Shown: positions 1 to 5,789 of the stretch, piece after piece | Position numbering within the stretch: the stretch's first letter is position 1 | How the letters are laid out: each line of letters starts with the position of its first letter | From: Planctomycetaceae bacterium | Lineage (GTDB): Bacteria > Planctomycetota > Planctomycetia > Pirellulales > Pirellulaceae | NCBI GenBank assembly: GCA_007695205.1 | Contig: REEF01000422.1 | Span: forward strand, 1-8,841 | Direction: 5' to 3' | DNA length: 8,841 nucleotides | The notes under the pieces: model-generated | Databases searched by the model: none | Seen by the model: only the letters and a program-made list of their open reading frames with translations | Told to the model about the DNA's origin: nothing | Translations under genes and position numbers: made by a program

Positions 1-630
1 TTGCACCTCGACCACCTTATCAGCGGCCAGCACCGGTTGCAGCAGGTTCACCGGCTCGCCGTCCCGATGCGAGGTCAGCACCTGCCGTTCGGCTTCCCGA
101 TCCGGGTAGCCCATCGAGATCCGCACCAGGAACCGATCCAATTGGCTCTCGGGCAACGAGTACGTACCTTCGAATTCGAAAGGATTTTGCGTGGCGATGA
201 CGATAAACGGTTGCGGCAAGGGGTAGGTCACTCCGTCCACGGATACCTGACAATCGCTCATCGCTTCCAGCAACGCGCTTTGGGTCCTGGGCGGCGCGCG
301 ATTGATTTCGTCGGCCAGCACGACATTGGCGAAGATCGGCCCTTCTTTGTATTCGAACTCGGAGGTCTTCGAATTGAACAGGCTGCTTCCCACGATATCG
401 CTGGGCAGTAGATCCGGCGTAAACTGCAGGCGACAGAACTCGCCGTGCAGGCTTTTTGCCAAGGCTTTGCCCACCAGCGTCTTACCGACGCCGGGCACGT
501 CTTCTAACAGGACATGCTCGCCAGAGAGCAACGCGATCAAACACATCCTGACCACTTCAGGTTTGCCCAGCACGACGCTGCGCATGTTTTCGTCCAGTTG
601 CTCTACCGCCTGGAGCAGATCGTCTGCCAT
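1..630 (-). CDS. MoxR-family AAA+ ATPase (3' end cut by window edge)
   Basis: The first 210 residues of a MoxR ATPase; the gene runs off the left edge. MoxR proteins are cytoplasmic AAA+ chaperone-like ATPases, usually encoded beside DUF58 and von Willebrand A proteins and thought to help mature protein complexes or metal centres. Visible motifs: Walker A VPGVGKT (residues 45-51), Walker B VLADE (104-108) followed by INRAPP, sensor 1 ATQNP (146-150), and the family signature GTYSLPESQLDRF (155-167) with its conserved arginine. The lid domain is mostly missing. The ATG at 628-630 is chosen because GGAG lies 6 nt upstream and the protein opens with the usual short helix leading into VVLGKPEVV. 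A candidate sigma70-type promoter lies about 60-90 nt upstream, and a terminator separates the gene from the transglutaminase gene, so it probably starts its own transcript. Partner genes, if any, are beyond the window. Confidence 0.95.
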   Translation of the reverse strand, partial: MADDLLQAVEQLDENMRSVVLGKPEVVRMCLIALLSGEHVLLEDVPGVGKTLVGKALAKSLHGEFCRLQFTPDLLPSDIVGSSLFNSKTSEFEYKEGPIFANVVLADEINRAPPRTQSALLEAMSDCQVSVDGVTYPLPQPFIVIATQNPFEFEGTYSLPESQLDRFLVRISMGYPDREAERQVLTSHRDGEPVNLLQPVLAADKVVEVQ

Positions 631-692
631 GAGGGTCTCCGCGAAGGTTTTGAAAGGTAGGTGCCCGGCTCCCGCACTCACAATCTCAACCC

Positions 693-722
693 ATTTTAAC
701 TCCATCTCTACAGGAACGCCAA
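693..722 (-). promoter_or_regulatory. Candidate sigma70-type promoter for the MoxR gene
   Basis: On the minus strand, TTGGCG (717-722) is followed after 18 nt by TAAAAT (693-698). These match the -35 and -10 consensus at 4/6 and 5/6. The predicted start of transcription is near 686, giving a leader of about 55 nt to the ATG at 630. The position fits, since the upstream gene ends in a terminator, but promoter calls from sequence alone are weak and planctomycete consensus boxes are not well defined. Confidence 0.4.
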
Positions 723-742
723 AGGGGGCCCACCCCTTTTTT
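721..742 (+). other. GC-rich hairpin followed by T-run on the plus strand
   Basis: AAAGGGG (721-727) and CCCCTTT (733-739) form a perfect 7-bp stem with a 5-nt loop, and the plus strand then reads on through T residues to 742. It looks like an intrinsic terminator for plus-strand transcription, yet no plus-strand gene precedes it. It may block antisense transcription into the transglutaminase gene, or act as a second transcription stop beside the minus-strand terminator at 748-786. It touches the predicted MoxR -35 box. Confidence 0.4.
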
Positions 743-747
743 CCAAT

Positions 748-786
748 AAAAAAACGCGGGGCAGATCGGATGATCCATCCCGCGTT
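748..786 (-). terminator. Rho-independent terminator after the transglutaminase gene
   Basis: On the minus strand, AACGCGGG (786 to 779) pairs perfectly with CCCGCGTT (760 to 753), followed by an uninterrupted run of seven T (754 to 748). The 18-nt loop contains a small GGATCATCC inverted repeat that could extend the structure. It begins 26 nt past the stop codon of the transglutaminase gene and would end the rnk-transglutaminase transcript. Confidence 0.8.
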
Positions 787-812
787 GTTCTTCGGCGACA
801 GTATCGTTTTGA

Positions 813-1916
813 TTAGGGCGCCGCTGCTCGGGCCATACGAGGTGAAATTCCCCCGGTGATCTGGACGGGGAGCAGCGAGTCGCTGGCGACGGCATCTGGC
901 ACCGCGTCCTGTGGTGAAGGATCGACGATCAGCCAATTGCGGCGAGTCTCTTCGGGCACCGATTCACGCCAGATCGCCAAAATCTTGTCGACATCCAGGT
1001 GTGGGTTGCCCCGTTCGTTGCCCGGTTGGCGGGACGGCTTGGGGTGCAGGGGAATCCAAAGCATGTCGATCCGTTCGCTATTCCGGTGAAAGACGCCACC
1101 AGTGATCTCACCGCGACTGTTCAAGTCCAGCCGATAGGAGAAATGCTTCTGCCGTTCGATCCGCGGACTTTGTTGATATTCTCCTTGGCTATCTTTGGCG
1201 TAACGCAAGGTCATTCGCACATCGACGGAGTTCGGGGAGCGTCGTAACGTGGTGCTTTCAAAGGCGTAAGCTGGATAATTCCATTTCTCCGGACCGGGGT
1301 CTGCTTCCATACCCAACCCATGAGATCCTCGCCCGATCCAGTTGGCAACGACCGCGTGTAGCAATCCGGCTTGGATATTCTGGCTGGATCCCGAGAGATC
1401 TACGACGTCGTTGTAGATGTACAATTCTGCCAACAACCCTTTGATGTCCGCTGGGGTGAAGACCACGCCATTGCGTTGGACGCTGCGCTCGGGTTCTGCG
1501 TGTCGGATGGCGGCAGCGGCCCACCCGTTGCAGTGCCCGTGCCAGTTCGGGATTTCCATGCGAGGGGACCGTCTGCGAAATACTTGAGCCAACCGCGGAT
1601 TCGTTGGCTGTTTATACGCGTCGATATCCCATTGCTCGTAAGCGGTGGCCAGCATACGACCGCCATGAAAGGCCCGATCGTATAACCGCATCACGTTCAG
1701 CGTGCCGCCTTGACGATCCAGGTAGATGTCGCCGGAATAAGGAATCCGCTCCTCTTCCACACCACCCTCTTTAGGCAGATCGTCGTATCTCCAAACGAAC
1801 TCGGTTCCCCAGTAACGCTGGAACACCTGTTCTTGATGAACTCGATCGTTTCCCGGGATCGGTACTCCCGGACTTGTCACGCTGATCCAAACCGCAGCGA
1901 CAAGGCTCCATCCCAT
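813..1916 (-). CDS. Transglutaminase-like protein, oomycete-elicitor (GP42/M81) type
   Basis: A 367-residue protein that I place in the TGase_elicitor family, named after the Phytophthora cell-wall transglutaminase GP42. Members are cysteine transglutaminases thought to cross-link glutamine and lysine side chains. The core reads NWHGHCNGWAAAAI (residues 124-137) with the only cysteine, Cys129, as the likely nucleophile, then NGVVFTPADIKGLL (149-162). His187 (AGLLHAVVANWIG) and Asp206 in the stretch ending in EKWNYP (210-215) would complete a Cys-His-Asp triad. The first 20 residues are hydrophobic but lack basic residues, so export is possible but uncertain. The ATG at 1914-1916 has GGAG about 9 nt upstream. 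It follows the Rnk gene by 22 nt on the same strand and is closed by a terminator, so the two are probably co-transcribed. The family call rests on motif memory; a papain-like or other transglutaminase-fold protein is the alternative. The substrate is unknown. Confidence 0.72.
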   Translation of the reverse strand: MGWSLVAAVWISVTSPGVPIPGNDRVHQEQVFQRYWGTEFVWRYDDLPKEGGVEEERIPYSGDIYLDRQGGTLNVMRLYDRAFHGGRMLATAYEQWDIDAYKQPTNPRLAQVFRRRSPRMEIPNWHGHCNGWAAAAIRHAEPERSVQRNGVVFTPADIKGLLAELYIYNDVVDLSGSSQNIQAGLLHAVVANWIGRGSHGLGMEADPGPEKWNYPAYAFESTTLRRSPNSVDVRMTLRYAKDSQGEYQQSPRIERQKHFSYRLDLNSRGEITGGVFHRNSERIDMLWIPLHPKPSRQPGNERGNPHLDVDKILAIWRESVPEETRRNWLIVDPSPQDAVPDAVASDSLLPVQITGGISPRMARAAAP

Positions 1917-1938
1917 AATTCACTCTCCAGAAAAAAGT

Positions 1939-2670
1939 TCAGCCTTGCAGAACTCCTGCCCGCTCGGGCTGGTACACGACCTGTTCGATTCGCAATCGCC
2001 GATAACCGTCGGGCACTGCCCAACGCACGACATCGCCCACGCAAAAGCCCAGGATGGCGGTGCCGACGGGTGCGAGCACCGACAATCTGTCCTTGGCTAT
2101 GTTCGCGCGCGACGGGTAGACCAGGGTAAACGTCTCCTGCTCGCCCGTATCCAGGTCTCGCAGGATCACCGTCGAGTCCATCGTCACGACATCGTCGGGG
2201 ACCTGATCTTCCGCGACGACCTCGGCGCGCTGAAGTTCGGCCCGTAGGTCATTAAGGTATCGGCCAGGAACCACCGCAGCGGCAAACTCGGATGCCAGCA
2301 TTTGGCTCAGCCGGCGCATATCCGACTCGGTGACGACGATTTTTCGGTCCTTGCCTTCTTCACTGATCATCATGGCTGGTCTTCCTTTAGGCTCCTCGGC
2401 CGTCTGCAAGTTGCATCGCTCGATGGGAAGATCGAAGTGTTGGCCGTGAATCTCGGCTCGCAAACACAATGGGGAACTGGTTTGATCGCTTCGAGCAAAC
2501 TCGTTCAGGGCAGCAAGAATGACCTGCAGTCCATAGTAGTGCCGACTGCGACAATGGACGACCACGCCATCTTCGTTCGGTTCGATCCGAACCTCTTGGA
2601 CTCGTCCCGAACCCTCCTCGGCCAGCCGCGCTGCTAGAACATCCAACTGGCTCCTACTCAGGCTGTGCAT
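1939..2670 (-). CDS. rnk: BON-like domain fused to Rnk (regulator of nucleoside diphosphate kinase, GreA/GreB family)
   Basis: A 243-residue protein with two parts. Residues about 108-238 match E. coli Rnk closely: the helical segment YLNDLRAELQRAEVV, then PDDVVTMDSTV (158-168), TLVYPSRAN (182-190), LSVLAPVGTAILG (196-208) and a C-terminal VVYQPE. Rnk resembles GreA/GreB, binds RNA polymerase, and in E. coli affects nucleoside triphosphate balance. Residues about 22-85 look like a BON-type module (RVQEVRIE, GVVVHCRSRHYYGLQ), an extension absent from the roughly 136-residue enterobacterial protein. The ATG at 2668-2670 has a perfect AGGAGG 6 nt upstream, which favours the long form. A second in-frame ATG at 2371-2373 (Met100, followed by Met101), also preceded by GGAAG, could yield a stand-alone Rnk of normal length. 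A candidate sigma54 promoter lies upstream and the transglutaminase gene follows 22 nt downstream. The Rnk call is firm; the BON-like call is tentative. Confidence 0.9.
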   Translation of the reverse strand: MHSLSRSQLDVLAARLAEEGSGRVQEVRIEPNEDGVVVHCRSRHYYGLQVILAALNEFARSDQTSSPLCLRAEIHGQHFDLPIERCNLQTAEEPKGRPAMMISEEGKDRKIVVTESDMRRLSQMLASEFAAAVVPGRYLNDLRAELQRAEVVAEDQVPDDVVTMDSTVILRDLDTGEQETFTLVYPSRANIAKDRLSVLAPVGTAILGFCVGDVVRWAVPDGYRRLRIEQVVYQPERAGVLQG

Positions 2671-2766
2671 CGGACGCCTCCTGCCATCGATTTCCGTGGG
2701 CGGGCAGCCGTCGTCAATGCTTGGTGCCTGCCAGAGATCAAACTACCTCGGACGAACCGGATATGA

Positions 2767-2809
2767 GCCCGGTGCAACAGCCACCAGATGGTTGCTGCTT
2801 GCACCGGGC
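2767..2809 (-). other. 43-nt near-perfect hairpin in the BON-Rnk leader
   Basis: GCCCGGTGCAA (2767-2777) is perfectly complementary to TTGCACCGGGC (2799-2809). Inside it, CAGC pairs with GCTG across a single-base bulge, and ACC pairs with GGT around the apex AGAT. The stem is thus about 18 bp long with one bulge and one mismatch. There is no T-run on either side, so it is not a standard intrinsic terminator. It sits 97 nt upstream of the BON-Rnk ATG and, if the sigma54 promoter is used, within the transcribed leader. It could be a transcript-stabilising or regulatory RNA structure, a dispersed palindromic repeat, or a Rho-type stop for the response-regulator transcript. Confidence 0.75.
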
Positions 2810-2848
2810 CCTACCGGTCCAGCCTGCCTGTGGACAAGACACGATCAT

Positions 2849-2866
2849 TGCATCTTGCGTGCCAAA
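2849..2866 (-). promoter_or_regulatory. Candidate sigma54 (-24/-12) promoter for BON-Rnk/transglutaminase operon
   Basis: The minus strand reads TTTGGCACGCAAGATGCA. The -24 element TTGGCACG is a full match to consensus; the -12 element is ATGCA where TTGCA is expected. The invariant GG (2863-2862) and GC (2851-2850) are separated by exactly 10 nt, as required. Transcription would begin near 2838, giving a leader of about 168 nt to the ATG at 2670 that contains the 2767-2809 hairpin. The adjoining upstream gene encodes a sigma54 enhancer-binding protein, which makes the match far more likely to be meaningful. Confidence 0.7.
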
Positions 2867-3007
2867 GGCCCTCGAAATCAAACGCGGTATGCCACGGGAT
2901 CCGTTGCAACTAGTCCGCTGGTATCGGTTGGCCCGTTCGTTCGATCAGGATCGTAAGTTTTGACGAGTTGCCGATCCACGTGCGCGCTTCGGCCAGACAT
3001 GCACGAT

Positions 3008-3034
3008 GGTGACATGTGTCGCCGATTGGCGACA
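3008..3034. promoter_or_regulatory. Dyad with third half-site, candidate enhancer for the response regulator
   Basis: TGTCGCC (3017-3023) and GGCGACA (3028-3034) form a perfect inverted repeat with a 4-nt centre. A third half-site, GGTGACA (3008-3014), differs at one base and is spaced exactly 20 bp, two helical turns, from GGCGACA. The dyad centre is about 160 bp upstream of the sigma54 -24 box, the usual range for an enhancer site. Because it also lies 30 nt past the stop codon of the response-regulator gene, a hairpin that ends that transcript is a real alternative, though no T-run follows it. Confidence 0.5.
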
Positions 3035-3063
3035 GTGGCGCCAGGCGTTTCCACACCGACGAG

Positions 3064-4458
3064 CTACTCGCGGTATCGGGCAGCCGAGATGCCGTGCTTC
3101 TTCAGGATTTTATGGAAGCCTTGACGGGACATCCCAGCCTTTTTCGCCGCTTCGCTGACGTTGCCTCGATACTGCTGCAGCAGGTGGATCAGGTAACGCC
3201 GTTCGGTCTGATCGAGAGTATCGCTACGAGATATCGCTCGACGGTCGGCGGACGGCGTGGCCTCTTTCAGTGCATCCGGACGCATGGCGGGCGGCAGGTC
3301 GGTCATCTGCAGCTCAGGCTGGGCGGCCAAGGCGAGTGCCCGTTCGACGACATTGCCCAATTCCCGCACGTTTCCCGGCCAGCAATAGCGACGAAAACAA
3401 TCGACCACTTCCTCAGAAAACGTGTGTTGGGGTTGAGCGGGTTGCCGGAGTTGGGTAAGGAAATGTTCGGCCAGCAACAAGACATCGTCACCGCGCTGGC
3501 GCAACGGCGGCAACTCGATGTGCAAGACGGCCAATCGGTAGAAGAGATCACGTCGAAAACGTCCCGCGTTGACTTCGACTTCCAAGTCGCGGTTGGTGGC
3601 ACAGATGAATCGAGTGTCGATACGGACTGATTCGGACTTCCCGACCGGGGTGAACGACTGATCCTGGACCAAACGCAACAGTTTGGCTTGCAAGATCATC
3701 GGCAACTCGCCTACCTCGTCGAAAAACGCCGTTCCCCGATCAGCCTGTCGGATCAATCCTGGTTCATCGCGAACCGCGTTGGTAAACGCACCTCGAGCAT
3801 GTCCGAACAGGATCGATTCGAACAGTGTTTCCGGGATCGCCGTGCAATCGATGATCTGGAACGCATGCGCGGCCCGAGGACTGAGTTGATGGATCGTTTG
3901 GGCAACGATCTCCTTGCCGGTACCGCTTTCGCCGGTGATCAAGATATTCGTGTCGGTACGCGCGACCCGATCGATCAGATCGAAGATCTCGAGCATGCGA
4001 GGGCTTTGGCCAATGATTTGCGAGAAGCGGCTTGCCGATCCCCGGTGCTCGTTCCGATCAGGCGTCGAATCCCTGCGATCCACATGTCGCTTGCCTAGCG
4101 CGCGGCGGATGCTGGCCAACAAATCACGGTAGCTGACGGGCTTAAGCAGGTAATCGGTGATGCCCAACCGCAGGCTCTCCACGGCCGAGGGCAGGGACGG
4201 AACTCCTGTCACGACAATCAAAGGCACGTCCGGCCAGTTGGCTCGTCCCTCGCGCAAGAATTCGAGCGACACGTTACCCGGCATATTCAAATCGGACAGA
4301 ATCAGATCGAAGTGTTCTCGCGATAGAGCGTCGCGCGCGGCATGAGCATCGCCGACGCACAGGCAGTCGAACCCGTCCTTGCGCAGCAACTCGCCCGTCG
4401 TCTGCAGGAACAACGGTTCGTCGTCAGCGATCAGGATCTTCGGTTGTTGCGGCTTCAT
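3064..4458 (-). CDS. NtrC-family sigma54-dependent response regulator
   Basis: A 464-residue cytoplasmic transcription activator with the standard three domains. The receiver (about 5-120) has the acidic cluster Asp12/Asp13, phospho-acceptor Asp56 (SDLNMP), Thr84 and Lys106. The AAA+ domain (about 147-380) has Walker A GESGTGKE (176-183), Walker B FFDEVGELP (245-253), sensor 1 ATNRD (287-291), the FRRDLFYRL arginine segment (301-309) and WPGNVREL (360-367). The sigma54-contact loop reads GAFTNA (223-228) rather than GAFTGA. A Fis-type helix-turn-helix fills 433-457. The ATG at 4456-4458 is chosen because GGAGGG lies 7 nt upstream and the receiver starts at once; an in-frame ATG at 4557 would add 33 residues lying over the kinase gene. 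The gene overlaps the 3' end of the kinase gene by 35 nt, implying coupled translation. The kinase is its likely phosphodonor, and the sigma54 promoter downstream is its likely target. Confidence 0.95.
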   Translation of the reverse strand: MKPQQPKILIADDEPLFLQTTGELLRKDGFDCLCVGDAHAARDALSREHFDLILSDLNMPGNVSLEFLREGRANWPDVPLIVVTGVPSLPSAVESLRLGITDYLLKPVSYRDLLASIRRALGKRHVDRRDSTPDRNEHRGSASRFSQIIGQSPRMLEIFDLIDRVARTDTNILITGESGTGKEIVAQTIHQLSPRAAHAFQIIDCTAIPETLFESILFGHARGAFTNAVRDEPGLIRQADRGTAFFDEVGELPMILQAKLLRLVQDQSFTPVGKSESVRIDTRFICATNRDLEVEVNAGRFRRDLFYRLAVLHIELPPLRQRGDDVLLLAEHFLTQLRQPAQPQHTFSEEVVDCFRRYCWPGNVRELGNVVERALALAAQPELQMTDLPPAMRPDALKEATPSADRRAISRSDTLDQTERRYLIHLLQQYRGNVSEAAKKAGMSRQGFHKILKKHGISAARYRE

Positions 4459-5662
4459 CGGCAGACCCTCCATGAAAACGATCGACCCGAAGCGGGAAGA
4501 CGGCGGAAAAAACAGCGCCCGAAATGGTGCTGCTGTCGATTTCGATCCTACCGCCAAACGCTTCGATCAGGCTTTGAGATACGGAAAGCCCCAGGCCCAT
4601 ACCGCCATGTTCCGAATGGGTCTTGGTGCTGAAGAAAGGATCGAAGACCCGAGGCAGAACGTCCGGAGCGATCCCCGGACCACGGTCTTGGACCGCCACC
4701 CGGACCTCGTCGCGGTCGGCAACGATGCAAACTCGCACCGGTAGACCATCCGGTGACGCTTGGATAGCGTTCAGGATCAGGTTGTAAAGAACCTGCTTGA
4801 CCTCGCCCTGCGGTAGTTCGACGAGGGGCAGTTGATCGCGTGTTTCGACATCGATCGTGATGCCACGTTTCCGCGAAACGCGAGTCAACAAGCTGACCAC
4901 GTCCCGCACCGTTCGCTCCAGATCGAACTCGATCGGTGCTTGCATTGAACGTCCGTACAATTGGTACATCTGGTGAACGATCGCACCGATCCGTTCGATT
5001 TCCCGATCGACGGCCCCCAGTAATTCGAAGTGGGGATGCTGGGGCGTCAGGTCCTCCTTGATCAACTCGAAAGCATTGCGCAGACCGGCCAATGGATTAT
5101 TGATCTCGTGCGCGACTCCGGCAGCCAGTTGCCCCAACGCGGCCAGACGCTCCATCTGGCGGCGGTGCTGCTCCAACTGATGGATGCGTGCTGTCCGCTC
5201 TTGGACCAGTTGTTCCAAGTGCTCGGCATGCAGTCGTAATTGATCTCGTAGACGTCGCCGGTCGGTGACGTCCCGCACACTGGTGCGGAACCCAAGAGGC
5301 CCCTCGTCGATCGTGGAAATCGGCTGCCACGAGATGGCCGCCCATTTCGTCTCGCCGTTACGATGCACGATGCGAAACTCTGCATCGTTGCCGCTGGTAC
5401 CCTGGCGAGCCGCTTCGAGGATGATGCCGACCCGAGCGCGGTCGTCCGGATGGATGATTCCCCCCGGGTAATCGGGCATCGCATGACACTCGTCAACCGA
5501 ATAACCCGTCAGACGCTCCACCGCCGGGTTTACCCAGACCAGTTGACCATCGCTACCTATCCAGCTCTCCCAGTCGTACGTACTGTCCGCCACAGCACGG
5601 AAGTGTCGTGCTGCTACGGTGTCGTGTAGGCCAAGATTGTGGGGTGAATTGGAAGCGGACAT
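4424..5662 (-). CDS. Soluble PAS-domain sensor histidine kinase (NtrB-like)
   Basis: A 412-residue kinase without membrane segments, so it senses a cytoplasmic signal. Order: a PAS/PAC sensor (about 16-132; GQLVWVNPAVERLTGYS near its start, GFRTSVRDVTDRRRL at its end), a coiled coil (about 134-175), a HisKA domain with phospho-acceptor His185 in VAHEINNPLAGL, and a HATPase domain with N box Asn294/Asn298, G1 DRGPGIA (326-332), F box FDPFFSTK and G2 GGMGLGLS (353-360). It would autophosphorylate and pass phosphate to the regulator encoded just downstream, whose gene it overlaps by 35 nt. An in-frame ATG at 5714-5716 adds 18 residues, but that codon lies at or before the predicted transcription start of the candidate promoter at 5719-5747 and the extra residues resemble no domain, so I prefer the ATG at 5660-5662. 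Neither start has a clear Shine-Dalgarno sequence. The PAS ligand cannot be read from the sequence. Confidence 0.93.
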   Translation of the reverse strand: MSASNSPHNLGLHDTVAARHFRAVADSTYDWESWIGSDGQLVWVNPAVERLTGYSVDECHAMPDYPGGIIHPDDRARVGIILEAARQGTSGNDAEFRIVHRNGETKWAAISWQPISTIDEGPLGFRTSVRDVTDRRRLRDQLRLHAEHLEQLVQERTARIHQLEQHRRQMERLAALGQLAAGVAHEINNPLAGLRNAFELIKEDLTPQHPHFELLGAVDREIERIGAIVHQMYQLYGRSMQAPIEFDLERTVRDVVSLLTRVSRKRGITIDVETRDQLPLVELPQGEVKQVLYNLILNAIQASPDGLPVRVCIVADRDEVRVAVQDRGPGIAPDVLPRVFDPFFSTKTHSEHGGMGLGLSVSQSLIEAFGGRIEIDSSTISGAVFSAVFPLRVDRFHGGSADEAATTEDPDR

Positions 5663-5718
5663 GGGCTTGCGACGCGAAAAATGATAAGATTCAGGGCCTT
5701 TTTCTCCGAGAACCATTC

Positions 5719-5747
5719 ATTATGTGACGCGAATCGTCGCGTGGCAA
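5719..5747 (-). promoter_or_regulatory. Candidate sigma70-type promoter of the kinase-regulator operon
   Basis: On the minus strand TTGCCA (5742-5747) and CATAAT (5719-5724) are separated by the optimal 17 nt, each matching consensus at 5/6. Predicted transcription starts near 5712, just past the upstream ATG at 5716, which argues for translation from the internal ATG at 5662 after a leader of about 50 nt. Confidence 0.5.
5727..5742. promoter_or_regulatory. Inverted repeat in the promoter spacer, candidate operator
   Basis: ACGCGAATCGTCGCGT has perfect 6-bp arms around a 4-nt centre. It fills the spacer between the -35 and -10 boxes of the kinase promoter, the classic place for a repressor site. 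It could also affect the divergent toroid gene, whose start is about 130 nt away. The binding protein is unknown. Confidence 0.4.
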
Positions 5748-5759
5748 TGCTGGAATTAC

Positions 5760-5789
5760 TTGCCCATTTCGAGTCCAGGTCGTTAAACT
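5760..5789 (+). promoter_or_regulatory. Weak candidate promoter for the toroid protein gene
   Basis: TTGCCC (5760-5765) and TAAACT (5784-5789) are 18 nt apart, each 4/6 to the sigma70 consensus, about 80 nt before the start codon. The match is modest; I list it because this divergent gap of about 150-200 nt must hold the promoter. Confidence 0.2.

Larger units (their letters stand above)
2671..3063. other. 393-nt regulatory intergenic region without a credible gene
   Basis: This is the largest gap in the window. It holds, in minus-strand order, a three-half-site dyad (3034-3008), a near-consensus sigma54 promoter (2866-2849), a 43-nt hairpin (2809-2767) and the AGGAGG ribosome site of the BON-Rnk gene (2682-2677). 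Two plus-strand open frames that span it (2696-2956 and 2721-2963) overlap each other, have no ribosome site worth the name and are rich in low-complexity residues, so I do not call them genes. No tRNA or known riboswitch is apparent. Confidence 0.7.

Noticed and set aside
1..859. Plus-strand open frames at 1-411 and 302-859
   Set aside because: They are antisense to a clear MoxR reading frame with intact Walker motifs, and their proteins show no recognisable domain.
2767..2809. Hairpin as a Rho-independent terminator
   Set aside because: Neither strand has a T-run after the stem, so it does not meet the intrinsic terminator model.
2696..2963. Two overlapping plus-strand open frames in the 2671-3063 gap
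   Set aside because: No ribosome site, no domain, mutual overlap in different frames, and they run across the sigma54 promoter and the long hairpin.
2960..2988. TTGACG at 2960-2965 as a plus-strand -35 box
   Set aside because: No acceptable -10 box 16-19 nt downstream and no plus-strand gene follows.
3016..3630. 204-residue plus-strand open frame
   Set aside because: Antisense shadow of the response-regulator gene, whose conserved motifs are on the minus strand.
4459..4557. Upstream in-frame extension of the response regulator to an ATG at 4557
   Set aside because: The added 33 residues are the kinase 3' end read in another frame; the ATG at 4458 has GGAGGG at 7 nt and starts the receiver domain directly.
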